A stretch of 64,000 bases of DNA, taken from positions 176,142-240,141 of the forward strand of contig JAHHHJ010000007.1 of the NCBI GenBank assembly GCA_019359445.1, written 5' to 3'. The position numbers and the translations under genes were made by a program. Shown in pieces: positions 18,089 to 26,880 of the stretch. Under the pieces are notes generated by a model. The model made no database searches. It was not told where the DNA came from and saw nothing but the letters and a program-made list of their open reading frames with translations. The stretch is from Kastovskya adunca ATA6-11-RM4 (GTDB lineage Bacteria; Cyanobacteriota; Cyanobacteriia; Cyanobacteriales; Coleofasciculaceae). Position 1 is the first letter of the stretch, and each line of letters starts with the position of its first letter.

Positions 18089-18826
18089 CTAAGCTCCGAC
18101 TACGTGAGGGACTTCAACAACTCGTTGGAAAAAGTAGCCCGTTCCCCGTGCAGTCATAACTAGTTCTGGTTGCTTGGGGTTTTCTTCGATTTTGGCTCGC
18201 AATCGAGAGACATGGACATCTACCAGGCGCAAGTCATCGCTACCTCTAGGAGCATAACCCCAGATCGTTTTCAAGATATCCTCACGAGTCACAGCCGCTC
18301 CTGAGTTGCTCACTAAAAGTTGCAGCAAATCAAATTCTATACCTGTTAGCCGCACTAACTCCTGACCTAAATACAGCCGTCGCTTGTTGGTATCAAGGCG
18401 GAGTCTGCCCAATTGTATGACACCTGAACCCGTAATTTTAGAGGGGTTGTTGGCTGTGACACGACGCAAAATGGAACTCATACGAGCTTCTAGCTCTTTT
18501 GGGGAGAAGGGTTTGACAATATAGTCATCGGCTCCTAGTTGCAATCCGGTGATCCGATCGGCGACATCTCCCAACGCTGTCAGCAGGATCACTGGCACAT
18601 CCGATTCTTTGCGTATTTCTTGGCAGACGTAATAGCCATCGCGCTTTGGCATCATTACATCTAAGACAACTAGGTCTGGTGATTCTTTGTAGAAGACATC
18701 CAGTGTTTCTTCTCCATCAGCGGCAGTGACGACGTCGTAACCAGCCATAGAAAGGCGGGTTTTCAAAATTCGACGGACAGCCGCTTCATCATCTGCTACT
18801 AGGATTTTGGTGTTGTGATTTTCCAC
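18089..18826 (-). CDS. OmpR-family response regulator, RpaB/Ycf27-like
   Basis: DNA-binding response regulator of 245 residues. The receiver domain (1-125) has the acidic pair Asp12/Asp13, phosphoacceptor Asp56 in VVLDVMMPKRDGYYV, Thr in LLTALGDVADRITGL and Lys in IVKPFSPKELEAR. A winged-helix effector domain (about 135-235) has LTGIEFDLLQLLV and the recognition-helix region LVDVHVSRLRAKIEENP. It is close to RpaB, the high-light and phycobilisome-related regulator, but the receiver start (DDEAAVRRI) and effector differ enough that it may be a paralogue. It starts at GTG 18826. No kinase gene is adjacent, as is usual for RpaB-type regulators. Confidence 0.88.
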   Translation of the reverse strand: MENHNTKILVADDEAAVRRILKTRLSMAGYDVVTAADGEETLDVFYKESPDLVVLDVMMPKRDGYYVCQEIRKESDVPVILLTALGDVADRITGLQLGADDYIVKPFSPKELEARMSSILRRVTANNPSKITGSGVIQLGRLRLDTNKRRLYLGQELVRLTGIEFDLLQLLVSNSGAAVTREDILKTIWGYAPRGSDDLRLVDVHVSRLRAKIEENPKQPELVMTARGTGYFFQRVVEVPHVVGA

Positions 18827-19312
18827 CCTTTTTAATACTCCTTATCAAACTCTCAAGTTAAATACGTTAATCAGCGTTGGTCTCTCAAGCGACTGGGCTG
18901 AGACGAATCTGAGACACTAACTGATGAAAACTGAGCGTGTTTTTGGTGCAAAAAAAGCAAAGTTTGAAGCAGCGATCGCGACTCATGAGCAAAGCGGTCT
19001 GCTCACTTGTACCAGCAATCGGTCACTTGCACAGCCGCTGTAATGCTTTTACCTACGGTGTTGTTATCAAAACGATAACACATATTATCGGGGGTTGTCT
19101 CAACGACAGCGCACGAGCGACTGCGGGGGTGACAAAGTTAGGCTTCAAGCCAGCTAGTTAAATTTTCAGTTACGTATATTAATTATCTGTTACAACTGGC
19201 TAGGCTTTAACAGGCTTTTAAATTAATTAATTTTCACAATTTCCTATAGCTTGACTGACGACTGCTATTATCTACACTTGATCAACTCTCAAGCGGTTAT
19301 TGAAATGATGGC
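18827..19312. other. 486-bp intergenic region between divergent regulator genes
   Basis: It separates the response regulator (minus) from the ribbon-helix-helix gene (plus). A plus-strand open frame at 18937-19161 has no family resemblance. The palindrome at 19062-19080 is the only clear structure. The stretch before 19313 is AT-rich and promoter-like. Confidence 0.45.
19062..19080. promoter_or_regulatory. 19-bp palindrome, operator-like
   Basis: TGTTATC (19062-19068) and GATAACA (19074-19080) are perfect inverted repeats separated by AAAAC. It sits roughly midway between the divergent response-regulator and ribbon-helix-helix genes, about 235 bp from each start. The size and symmetry fit a dimeric regulator's site; which regulator is unknown. 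Confidence 0.45.
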
Positions 19313-19573
19313 ATGGCAAACCCATTCATTGGTGTCAGAGTTTCTCCTGAGCTAAATGAGGCGATCGCTGCTCGGATGAGAGAAACCGGGCAATCAAAAT
19401 CAGATGTGGTTATAGCCGCACTACGAAGCTACCTAGGAATATCTTCGCCTCAGGAGCGACTAGACGCCATCGAACAGCGGTTGTTAGCCCTAGAAGAAAT
19501 GGCTGGAGAAGCGCAAAGCTCAGAAATCAAGCAACACTCAGAGTGCCATCGGGCAAAAGGAACACAAAAGTAG
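19313..19573 (+). CDS. Ribbon-helix-helix (CopG-like) DNA-binding protein
   Basis: An 86-residue protein. The N-terminal 45 residues fit the ribbon-helix-helix fold: strand FIGVRVSPEL, helix A NEAIAARMRETG, then SKSDVVIAALRSYL as helix B. The remaining part is a short coiled-coil-like helix (ERLDAIEQRLLALEEM) and a polar tail. Such proteins act as dimeric repressors or as antitoxins. No toxin-like gene is next to it, so a stand-alone transcriptional regulator is more likely. A terminator follows at 19712. Confidence 0.8.
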   Translation: MANPFIGVRVSPELNEAIAARMRETGQSKSDVVIAALRSYLGISSPQERLDAIEQRLLALEEMAGEAQSSEIKQHSECHRAKGTQK

Positions 19574-19711
19574 TCTACTCGCTCGTTAATCGCCACAGGC
19601 AAGATAATGGTCGTTTCTCAGTCGGCATCAACCTTCCCCCGACTGGGAACAGGACGCCTTAAATTTCTTTTCCCATTCCCGGCGGCTCTCAGGTGATCAG
19701 ATAAAAAAATA

Positions 19712-19735
19712 GCCTGCACAGGCAGGCTTGTTTTC
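19712..19735 (+). terminator. Rho-independent terminator
   Basis: GCCTGC-ACAG-GCAGGC (19712-19727) followed by TTGTTTTCT, preceded by an A-run. It ends the transcript of the ribbon-helix-helix gene and, with its A-rich left side, could also work for the convergent DUF3134 gene. Confidence 0.85.
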
Positions 19736-19834
19736 TAGAGTCGCAGAATTCTTCAATAAATGAGGAATTATAGACGGGCTTGTCTTTCAAGTTTTCAGAG
19801 GGTTGTTCCTTCCTCCCTAACTGCCAGTCCCTAA

Positions 19835-20059
19835 CTACACCTCGTCGAGGTCATCATCGTCATCTTCCTCGTAGGCACTATCCTCAACCCCCATCAACTC
19901 AGAAATTTCTTCTTCATCAATTAGACGGTCTTCAACAACTTCGCGGGCGATCAAGCGACCAGCAGCTTCTAGCCAGTCCAGAAGAGAATCTTCTTGCTTG
20001 GCAGGAATGACATCAGCTAGCTGCTCACGAGGTTCTTCGCGTAAAGAAGGATTGTACAT
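19835..20059 (-). CDS. DUF3134 family protein
   Basis: A 74-residue acidic protein beginning MYNPSLREEPREQ, with the conserved VIPAKQEDSLLDWLEAAGRLIARE block and an Asp/Glu-rich C-terminus (EEDDDDDLDE). This layout matches the cyanobacterial DUF3134 family. No enzymatic motifs, membrane segments or cysteines are seen. Function is unknown. It is convergent with the ribbon-helix-helix gene and divergent from the PAP/fibrillin gene. Confidence 0.75.
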   Translation of the reverse strand: MYNPSLREEPREQLADVIPAKQEDSLLDWLEAAGRLIAREVVEDRLIDEEEISELMGVEDSAYEEDDDDDLDEV

Positions 20060-20232
20060 AGGGCAAGATTCAATGGGTGATATAACAATTGATTGACTAG
20101 GATAAAGCTTTTAGAGTCTCCCAGGGAAAATTGCCAAATAAACGCTCGGAAGATTGTCAAAAAACTTATCAATCCTACGCTAACATCTCAGCCAAATTAA
20201 TGAAGAAACCGGGAATGCCAATCGGGTGAAAT

Positions 20233-20877
20233 ATGGGAATAGACAACCTTGAAGACTTACGGACAACGAGATTAGCCCAGGTAAATGCAGAAATGATCAG
20301 TAAATCACAACTATTAGAGGCGATCGCCGGAACCAATCGGGGTTTATTAGCAACAGACGCCGACAAAGTGGCTATCCTTTCAGCCATTGCCCAGTTGGAA
20401 GACCACAACCCCACTCCTAGACCCCTTGAGGCAAGCGATCGCTTAGACGGAAACTGGCGTCTCCTCTACACCACCAGCAAGGGATTACTGAATCTTAACC
20501 GCGTTCCCCTGCTCCAGCTTGGGCAGATCTATCAATGCATCCGGACTTCTACCGCAAAAATTTACAACATTGCTGAATTCGGAGGACTGCCCTACTTAGA
20601 AGGCTTAGTCGCCGTAACAGCACAATTTGAACCGATTTCCCAACAGCGCGTTAAGGTGAAGTTCGACCGTTCAATTTCAGGTTTGCAGAGCTTAATCAGC
20701 TATCGCTCTCCCAAAGAATTTATTCATCAAATAGAAATCGGCAAAAAGTTTCCCGCGATTGACTTCAACATTGAAAGCGGCGATCAACAAGGTTGGCTAG
20801 ATACCACCTATCTCGACGATCAACTCCGCATCGGTAGAGGCAACGAGGGCAGCGTATTCGTGCTAGCCAAGGTTTAA
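20233..20877 (+). CDS. PAP/fibrillin family protein
   Basis: A 214-residue protein of the plastid-lipid-associated (fibrillin) family, lipocalin-like proteins that bind lipids at thylakoids and protect against photo-oxidative stress. The typical core is present: LLEAIAGTNRGLLATDADKVAILSAI near residues 28-53, DGNWRLLYTTSKGLL near 80, and the closing LDTTYLDDQLRIGRGNEGSVFVL. ATG at 20233 gives about 20 residues before the usual family start, so ATG at 20293 (MISKSQ) is a real alternative. The nuclease-like gene follows 16 bases later and is probably co-transcribed. Confidence 0.85.
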   Translation: MGIDNLEDLRTTRLAQVNAEMISKSQLLEAIAGTNRGLLATDADKVAILSAIAQLEDHNPTPRPLEASDRLDGNWRLLYTTSKGLLNLNRVPLLQLGQIYQCIRTSTAKIYNIAEFGGLPYLEGLVAVTAQFEPISQQRVKVKFDRSISGLQSLISYRSPKEFIHQIEIGKKFPAIDFNIESGDQQGWLDTTYLDDQLRIGRGNEGSVFVLAKV

Positions 20878-20893
20878 ATTCGTTGTCAGTCCT

Positions 20894-21694
20894 ATGTACT
20901 CAACTCCCACCCCACTCTGGCGATTATCCCAAGGACAGCTCAACTTACTGGCAACTTGCCCTCGGAAGTTTCAGCATATCTACTTTGAGCAGTTAGGTTC
21001 TCCCGTGTCTCCCGAGCAACTAGAGCGTCAAGGATTGGGAAGTCGCTTTCACTTGCTCATGCAGCAGCGGGAGTTAGGGCTACCTGTAGAACGGCTGGCT
21101 CAGGAAGATGCCCAGATGCATCGCTGGGTTACGGCATTAGTTGAGACGGCTCCAGAGATTTTGCAGCCGAATCCAGAGAGTTTCCGCGACTCAGAACATT
21201 TGCGAACTGTAGTCGTTCAGGATTACTTACTGACCGTTATCTACGACTTGTTGATTGCCGACACTACAAGCGCTCAAATCCTCGATTGGAAAACATACCT
21301 GCGACCCAAAGACCGCCGCTCGTTAGCAAAAGACTGGCAGACGCGCTTGTATCTCTACGTGTTGGCAGAAACAAGTGACTATCTGCCAGAACAACTGTCT
21401 ATGAGTTACTGGTTTGTCCAGTCCCGCCCAGAACCACAGAGCGAAAAATTCACTTACAACAGTACCCAGCACGAACAAACTCGCCAAGATCTCAGGGCGC
21501 TTTTGACGCAGCTCACCTCATGGCGAGAACGCTACCAAACTCAGGGAATTGATTTCCCACAGGTTGCTCCAACTGTAGGTGATTGCCAGACCTGTAATTT
21601 TGTGGCGCGTTGTGACAGAACCGAAGAAAGCCTGTCAACTAATGAAGAGGACAGGCTACGGGATTTAGCTGATATTCAGGAAGTCTCTCTTTGA
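20894..21694 (+). CDS. PD-(D/E)XK nuclease family protein with a predicted Fe-S cluster
   Basis: A 266-residue RecB/Cas4-like nuclease. The fold marks are 'GSRFHLLMQ' near 50 (the RecB-family His), 'YDLLIAD' with the first Asp, then 'QILDWKTYLRP' holding the D-x-K catalytic pair near 130, and 'QTRLYLYVLAE' with the family Gln/Tyr. One Cys near residue 22 (TCPRKF) and three at the C-terminus (DCQTCNFVARC) match the four-Cys iron-sulfur staple of AddB/Cas4-type nucleases. It begins 16 bases after the PAP/fibrillin gene. No cas genes or CRISPR array are nearby, so a DNA-repair role is likelier than CRISPR adaptation. Confidence 0.8.
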   Translation: MYSTPTPLWRLSQGQLNLLATCPRKFQHIYFEQLGSPVSPEQLERQGLGSRFHLLMQQRELGLPVERLAQEDAQMHRWVTALVETAPEILQPNPESFRDSEHLRTVVVQDYLLTVIYDLLIADTTSAQILDWKTYLRPKDRRSLAKDWQTRLYLYVLAETSDYLPEQLSMSYWFVQSRPEPQSEKFTYNSTQHEQTRQDLRALLTQLTSWRERYQTQGIDFPQVAPTVGDCQTCNFVARCDRTEESLSTNEEDRLRDLADIQEVSL

Positions 21695-21941
21695 GATCGC
21701 TCAGTAGTCTGTGGAAGGCAGGTTGCTGCCAGGATAGGACATTGACCGATGAAACTGGAAGTCAGCTGAGAGCTGTACTCAGCTCACTCTTTACTCTTCA
21801 CTTTGAGAGATTTGAGCTTAATGAAGCGAGTCTAATTTCTCGTCTTGTTGGAGGATGACTCTGAAGCAATCTGCGCTTATTGTCAAACAATTGCCCCTAA
21901 AAGGCGTTTAGCATCCTCGTTAGCAAAAGGAACAGTTCAAA

Positions 21942-22613
21942 ATGGAATTACAAGGAGTCATCTTAGATGTTGATGGCACATTAGTTTTGAGTAATGATGC
22001 TCACGCTCAGGCTTGGGTGGAGGCATTTGCCGACTCAGGTTATGAGGTGCCGTTTGAGAAGGTGCGACCGCTGATTGGGATGGGTGGCGACAAAGTTCTC
22101 CCGAAGCTAGTACCAGAACTGAATGATGAAGAAGGGGACGGAAAAAAGATTTCCCAACGGCGGAAGGAATTGGTGATTAATCACTATGCTGCCAATCTAA
22201 AACCGACTAATGGTTCTCGGCAGTTGGTATTACAAATGCAACGTGCGGGATTGAAACTCATTGTTGCGAGTTCCGCCACGAGTGAAGAACTTTCCCTGCT
22301 GCTGAAAGCGGCACAAGTGGATGACTTACTCACTGAGACGACATCATCAAGCGATGCGGACAACTCCAAACCGGCACCAGACATTGTGGAAGTTGCATTA
22401 AAGAAATTAGACCTGCCACCAAGCGAGGTGGTGATGCTGGGAGATACACCCTACGATATCGAAGCAGCAGGAGGCTGTGGGGTGGGTGTGATTGCGGTAC
22501 GTTCTGGTGGTTTTGATGACGAACAACTCAAAGGGGCGATCGGGATCTATGATGACCCGGCTGCCTTATTAGCTGACTACTTTCGGGAAACATTAGGGGA
22601 AGACGAAGCCTAG
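21942..22613 (+). CDS. HAD-superfamily hydrolase, phosphoglycolate-phosphatase-like
   Basis: A 223-residue HAD phosphatase. Motif I is ILDVDGTLVLSN (catalytic Asp pair, residues 8-10), a helical cap follows (VRPLIGMGGDKVLPKLV), motif II is IVASSAT, and motif III/IV is SKPAPDIVEVAL then VVMLGDTPYDIEAAGGCG. The length fits the Gph/CbbY group acting on small sugar or glycolate phosphates, but the substrate cannot be told. Its last 21 bases overlap the end of the convergent lipoprotein gene (22593-22613). Confidence 0.88.
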   Translation: MELQGVILDVDGTLVLSNDAHAQAWVEAFADSGYEVPFEKVRPLIGMGGDKVLPKLVPELNDEEGDGKKISQRRKELVINHYAANLKPTNGSRQLVLQMQRAGLKLIVASSATSEELSLLLKAAQVDDLLTETTSSSDADNSKPAPDIVEVALKKLDLPPSEVVMLGDTPYDIEAAGGCGVGVIAVRSGGFDDEQLKGAIGIYDDPAALLADYFRETLGEDEA

Positions 22614-24224
22614 GATTACTGAGGTGGGATTGATGAAAGCGATCGCCTCTAGAGGATTTGGCTGCGGATTTTCCGGTCGTTCTTGGGGAACCACGGTTAA
22701 CGACAACTCGACGTTGTCATCATCCACCCATCCAGAATAATGCTTCACGCGAGTAGACTGCTGGGTAAGATTTAGCAACTCCAAATCACCGCGCAGGGCG
22801 TAGGTTTCTGGGCGGTTATTCCCTTGTACTTCGTTAGAACCGATACCTGATGGCCCTATTCCCACTAAGTTAAGCGCCACTTCATCCAATCCGCGCTCAA
22901 AGCGTGCGCCATTCCAATGCCATTCACGACCTGACCAAAAAACGGCGGGTTTTCCCGGTTCCATCTCTGAGCGGATTGCTGCAAAATCTGAGGGGAAGGT
23001 TTGTATACCCTGGTCTTCCAAGGTCACGGTGAAACCTTCAGGATATCTCACCTCATAGCGACCTTCACGGGTTTCAAAATCCGCTGGCGAATACCAAAGT
23101 ACTTCTACCGTATTTTGATTGCTCGTTGGTGATAAGGTCGTTGCGGGTTGTTTGCTCAACAGCGAACTGTAGAGGGGGATGCCTGCCTGAGGAATTGGCG
23201 TCAAGAGGGCAAAGCGATCGCATGACCAACTACTGGGATTCTCCGCCGCTTGCCACTTAACTTGACAAATCCCATTCCCTGTAGCTACCCAAATGGTGTC
23301 ATTTTCTAAGTTCAATTTGTTAGGAATTGCCCCCACAATCGGGCTGTTGTTGACATTGTAATAATTGATGTCTCCTGACTGAAGATTAGCTCCATTAGGG
23401 CGATAGGAAACTAATCCCATTCCCGGTAAATAAGGATTCCCTTCCCCACTAATTTGCGTCCCCAGCCAAAATACAGGATTATCCGGTTCTCCTGCGATCG
23501 CTAAATCAGTGATTTGCTGCCGTCTAATTTCCTGGGGTTGAATGAGAGTGAATTGATTATCTTCCGGGTTATAGCTGACAATTGTGGCAATTCCACTGAA
23601 CCCTTCACCTTGTTCAAACGCCACAGAAAAAAATAAGCGATCGCTATACTCAACCTCGGCTGTAATTCTCGGCACTCCCAAACCTGAGCCGAGATTTTCC
23701 TTCGTCAAATCTTCCAGGGTGTAAAGAGTTTGACGCTGGGGTTGCTCGCTATTGGGAGGGGTCAGTTCAAAAACAACTTCTGTGGCTTCTCGTATTTGTC
23801 CATCACTTGAAGGGTTCGGTTCGAGACGGACTCGATACTGATAAGTCTCTCCGCCCAATTCAATTGTTTTAAGAGGAGGATTGGTCAGTTGTTGTTGATA
23901 TACACTTCCTTCTGGCGGCTTAAGATCGTTAGGTAAAGTTCCTTGTTGTACTGCCCAACTCTCATTGCCTCGACAGAAGACAAAATCGTGGTTGAGAGTT
24001 TGAAATGTTACTGTGTCCGCATTAGTAACAATATTACGAATCTGGTAATCAAAAGCTTCGTAAAGATTCTCACCCTTGGTATGTGTAATTGGCAAAGAAG
24101 TCGAATTTTGAGGGCAGTTTGCTGAATTACCAACGGCTTGAGTAGATTGATTCGGCGGTGAAGTACAAGCGTTCAGCAGACCGATTAAACCGAGAAGAGT
24201 TAGGGAACGTTTTCTGATAACCAT
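22593..24224 (-). CDS. Predicted lipoprotein of unknown function
   Basis: A 543-residue exported protein. The N-terminus has basic residues, a short hydrophobic stretch and a lipobox LLNAC with Cys at 20, then a Ser/Gln/Pro-rich linker. The rest is beta-rich, with repeated Gly-Trp and 'FWLGTQISG', 'TIWVATGNGIC' patterns suggesting a propeller-like fold, but I cannot name a domain. It is probably anchored to the outer face of the plasma membrane. It is convergent with, and overlaps by 21 bp, the HAD hydrolase gene. A small membrane-anchored protein gene lies upstream on the same strand. Confidence 0.75.
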   Translation of the reverse strand: MVIRKRSLTLLGLIGLLNACTSPPNQSTQAVGNSANCPQNSTSLPITHTKGENLYEAFDYQIRNIVTNADTVTFQTLNHDFVFCRGNESWAVQQGTLPNDLKPPEGSVYQQQLTNPPLKTIELGGETYQYRVRLEPNPSSDGQIREATEVVFELTPPNSEQPQRQTLYTLEDLTKENLGSGLGVPRITAEVEYSDRLFFSVAFEQGEGFSGIATIVSYNPEDNQFTLIQPQEIRRQQITDLAIAGEPDNPVFWLGTQISGEGNPYLPGMGLVSYRPNGANLQSGDINYYNVNNSPIVGAIPNKLNLENDTIWVATGNGICQVKWQAAENPSSWSCDRFALLTPIPQAGIPLYSSLLSKQPATTLSPTSNQNTVEVLWYSPADFETREGRYEVRYPEGFTVTLEDQGIQTFPSDFAAIRSEMEPGKPAVFWSGREWHWNGARFERGLDEVALNLVGIGPSGIGSNEVQGNNRPETYALRGDLELLNLTQQSTRVKHYSGWVDDDNVELSLTVVPQERPENPQPNPLEAIAFINPTSVILGFVFP

Positions 24225-24306
24225 GAAAAAGCTGTTCAGTCATTGTTGAGAGGGAGTCAGTTTTTATCTAGATAAAAATTCACTTCCCTACTCTATGACT
24301 ACAAGC

Positions 24307-24735
24307 CTAATCAGCCAGTTCCAGACGAAAACGTTGCAACTCTTTCTGTAAAAATTTTCCCCATTCAGCCGCGAGGGGAATTTCTGTAAAGGGAACTTTA
24401 ATTGAGGAATTAGATAAGAGAAACTCTAAGGCGATCGCGCGACCTCTTTTTGGAGGTAATTCTAAATCAGCAACTTTGCCATCTACCAAAAGATGGATAG
24501 ACTTAACATCATTCAGCGAAAATGTTTCTGGCCCAATAACTCCCTTGCGAGTTGGTTTTCCCCAGGTTAATTCATCGCCCTTTTGACCGAGCATCGAGTA
24601 GATATCGTACTTCGCCCGTTCAAAGTTGCTTGCCCAGTTGCGGTAGGCTTCAACTTTTTGATACTCATTCCAACCCGCCCAGGCAAGCCAGATAAACACT
24701 ACCAAGAGGGGCAACCAGAGCAAACCGCGTTCCAT
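24307..24735 (-). CDS. Conserved hypothetical membrane-anchored protein
   Basis: A 142-residue protein with one N-terminal hydrophobic segment (LLWLPLLVVFIWLAWAGW, residues about 5-22) and a soluble domain containing 'KYDIYSMLGQKGDELTWGKPTRKG' and 'VDGKVADLELPPKRGRAIALEFLL'. No known family is recognised. It lies 82 bp upstream of the lipoprotein gene on the same strand, so the two may be functionally linked at the cell envelope; that is inference. Confidence 0.65.
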   Translation of the reverse strand: MERGLLWLPLLVVFIWLAWAGWNEYQKVEAYRNWASNFERAKYDIYSMLGQKGDELTWGKPTRKGVIGPETFSLNDVKSIHLLVDGKVADLELPPKRGRAIALEFLLSNSSIKVPFTEIPLAAEWGKFLQKELQRFRLELAD

Positions 24736-25042
24736 TTTGAATCTCTACTCTCCATCGATAATTGTACTAATAGATATCTTGCACGTTTGAGATGGGAATT
24801 GCATCGCGATAGAGATAGACTCTACTAAGGGGGCTACCCGTAAAGCTTGCCTTTTATAGCCCAAATTCTCTGGGTTAACGAGCTGCATCAGCTACTAATC
24901 TATCTAAGAGTAAAGAATGTTTGTAAACGGATTGACAACCTTAAGCCGATTGAAGTTGTCCTGCACCTTGAAAAATTTACTCCTTTGAATTCCTCAAATC
25001 TCCTCAAAAAGTTAAAATATATTAAGAAGTGTAGAGCAAATT
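24736..25042. other. 307-bp divergent intergenic region
   Basis: AT-rich DNA between the minus-strand membrane protein gene and the plus-strand HEAT-repeat gene. It should carry both promoters. I see no convincing -35/-10 pair at standard spacing and no RNA gene. Confidence 0.4.
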
Positions 25043-25714
25043 ATGAATCATCTTCCCTTAGAGGAAATTTCTGCCCAATTAGAAAGTGAAAATTTACGCG
25101 ATCGCATGGTAGCCCTAGCCTCTTTGCGGGAAGTTCCGGCAGATGAAGCGGTGCCTTTAATCAAAAAAGTTTTAGAAGACAAAAATCTGCAACTGCGTTC
25201 GATGGCAGTTTTTGCCTTGGGGATTAAGAAAACCGCAGAGTCCTATCCCATATTAGTAAAGCTGCTAGAAACTGACCCCGATTACGGCATTCGTGCGGAC
25301 GCCGCTGGTGCATTAGGGTATTTAGGCGATCAAAACGCCTTTGAGCCGTTAGTGCGAGCGTTCTATGAAGATACGCAATGGTTAGTGCGTTTTAGCGCCG
25401 CCGTGTCCCTAGGAAATCTTAAAGATCCGCGTGCTGAGGAGGTACTGAAGCACGCCCTTGATAGCGAAGAGGTGGTGCTTCAGCAAGCCGCAATTGCGGC
25501 ATTAGGGGAAGTGAAAGCCACCAACGCCGTGGATGATATCTTGCGCTTTGCCCAATCTGACGACTGGTTAGTGCGTCAACGTCTAGCAGAAGCCTTAGGA
25601 CACCTCCCTAGCGATAAAACCCTTCCTGCCTTAAAATTTTTGGAAAAAGACAACCATCCCCAAGTTTCTCAAGCCGCTAGTATCTCGATTCAGCGACTGG
25701 AAAAAGCCTCCTAG
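25043..25714 (+). CDS. HEAT-repeat protein of the PBS-lyase/NblB-like type
   Basis: A 223-residue all-helical protein built of about six HEAT repeats of roughly 31 residues, for example LQLRSMAVFALGIKKTAESYPILVKLL, GIRADAAGALGYLGDQNAFEPLV, WLVRFSAAVSLGNLKDPRAEEVL and VLQQAAIAALGEVKATNAV. Such proteins in cyanobacteria include the phycobilin lyase family (CpcE/F) and NblB, which takes part in phycobilisome breakdown. The short length and repeat register favour NblB-like over CpcE. A CpcS-type bilin lyase gene lies 600 bp downstream, which agrees with a link to phycobilisomes. The specific role is inference. Confidence 0.8.
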   Translation: MNHLPLEEISAQLESENLRDRMVALASLREVPADEAVPLIKKVLEDKNLQLRSMAVFALGIKKTAESYPILVKLLETDPDYGIRADAAGALGYLGDQNAFEPLVRAFYEDTQWLVRFSAAVSLGNLKDPRAEEVLKHALDSEEVVLQQAAIAALGEVKATNAVDDILRFAQSDDWLVRQRLAEALGHLPSDKTLPALKFLEKDNHPQVSQAASISIQRLEKAS

Positions 25715-26317
25715 TCTTAACGTTTGTGGGTTAGTTTTCCCGTCAAAGCAACCCGCAAGTAGTGCATCGCTAGCTCAGAGGCGATCGCTTACCCAAAAAG
25801 ATCAGATCTAAAGCCCCGCCCTTACTTCGACCCTGAGCTAGCCGAAGGGTAAAACAGGCTACTTCGACTAAGCTCAGCGTTCGACTGCCCTTCGGCAGGA
25901 GTTCGGCGAAGGCTCACTCGAGCCGCTCAGGAACCGCGCTCACGCCGAAGTCACAAGTCAGTAACCTTTAGGGCGGCTTTACCCAAGGTAATCAGACTTG
26001 AATTCTGAGGAGAGTTGAAAGTGATAAAGTTAGAAAAGCGGTAAAGCGCATAGATAAAAAGCGAATTAGGTCTAGCGGTCAGCTTCTGAACCGTCACCCA
26101 GGTAACAAAAACCCGTGTTTCTTGTACAAACGCGGAAGCGAGCAAAACGAGAATTTAATAAATCTCGCTTTCAACACCGTCGGGCAGTCGGTATAGGCTT
26201 TCTGAGGGTTAAGTCATTGGACTCCCGATCAAGAAAGAATCTCCTCCTATAAACGGCGGGGGATTGTCAAAATCGGGATGGCAGGTTGCAAATTATTAAC
26301 GCCCAATTACTTCATTC
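25715..26317. other. 603-bp intergenic region with palindrome-rich repeats
   Basis: No convincing gene. Between 25815 and 25950 there are several overlapping inverted units built from TTCGAC, GCTCAG and CCCTTCGG, listed separately. A minus-strand open frame at 25951-26145 lacks family resemblance. The last 150 bp contains GC-rich stretches without tRNA-like structure. Confidence 0.45.
25815..25950. repeat. Palindrome-rich repeat cluster (TTCGAC/GCTCAG units)
   Basis: Repeated short motifs ACTTCGAC, GAGCTAGCC, AGCTCAGCG, CCCTTCGG and AGTTCGGCGAAGG alternate in both orientations, giving several possible stems such as CCCTTCGGC against GCCGAAGGG. This looks like a dispersed intergenic repeat rather than a gene. 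No terminal repeats or target duplication are seen. Confidence 0.6.
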
Positions 26318-26878
26318 ATGAATATTAAAGAGTTTTTTGAGCAGAGTGCGGGAAAGTGGTTTTCCCAGCGTACCAGTCACCATCTCGCCTTCAAACAATC
26401 GGAAAGTGGCAAATCCAATCTCACTATTGAAATGCTGGAAGTTGACGACCCAAAAGTAATTCAACTTTGTGAACAATACGAAGTTGACCCCAAAGAGGCG
26501 CTATGTGGTGCACGAGTCAGCTGGGAAGGCACGATGGAATGGGATGAAGAAAAACACGAAGGCTCTACTGTCTTAGTCCCCGTTCCTGATGCCGATCACC
26601 ATCAGAAGGGTCGCCTGCTCAGAGAAATGGGCTATGCCGAAAAAGCTCCCGTTGCAGGTCGCTACGTCATGGGAGATGACGACGCTCTCACCTTAATCAC
26701 CGACTACGAGACAATGTACTCTGAGGAGCGTCTCTGGTTCGCTAGTCCTAACCTCCGGCTGCGTACCAGCATTCTGAAGCGCTTTGGCGGCTTTAGCATG
26801 GCGTCCTTGTCCTCCGAAATCCGCATGGGCGTTACACAAGCATCCACTCCAGCTACCGATACAGCAGCGAATGTTTAA
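26318..26878 (+). CDS. cpcS: CpcS/CpeS-family phycobiliprotein bilin lyase
   Basis: A 186-residue lipocalin-fold lyase that attaches phycocyanobilin to Cys-84 (beta-84/alpha-84) positions of phycobiliproteins. Family marks are the start [23 protein letters not shown], the '[11 protein letters not shown]' strand and the strongly conserved [17 protein letters not shown] near residues 138-154. Length is typical. It is a single gene without linked phycobiliprotein genes here, as is common for cpcS. A three-part repeat element fills the space to the convergent gene at 27078. Confidence 0.92.
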   Translation: MNIKEFFEQSAGKWFSQRTSHHLAFKQSESGKSNLTIEMLEVDDPKVIQLCEQYEVDPKEALCGARVSWEGTMEWDEEKHEGSTVLVPVPDADHHQKGRLLREMGYAEKAPVAGRYVMGDDDALTLITDYETMYSEERLWFASPNLRLRTSILKRFGGFSMASLSSEIRMGVTQASTPATDTAANV

Positions 26879-26880
26879 CG

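Noticed and set aside
17803..18163. Open frames full of Pro-Cys-Ser-Pro-Ala in the three-part repeats (also near 26,693-26,971 and 50,625-51,025)
   Set aside because: They are translations of tandem GGGGAGCA and TTCATCC units, not proteins.
20894..21694. The Fe-S nuclease as a Cas4 of a CRISPR locus
   Set aside because: No array, Cas1 or Cas2 is nearby and the gene is paired with a PAP/fibrillin gene.
24968..25018. TTGAAA and TAAAAT as a sigma-70-type promoter for the HEAT-repeat gene
   Set aside because: The spacing is far outside the usual 16-18 bases, so no promoter call is made.
25951..26145. Minus-strand 64-codon frame in the palindrome-rich gap
   Set aside because: It begins within repeat-like DNA and has no recognisable family or ribosome site.
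26150..26310. tRNA-like GC-rich stretch upstream of cpcS
   Set aside because: No cloverleaf, no T-loop GGTTCRA motif and no acceptor pairing could be drawn.
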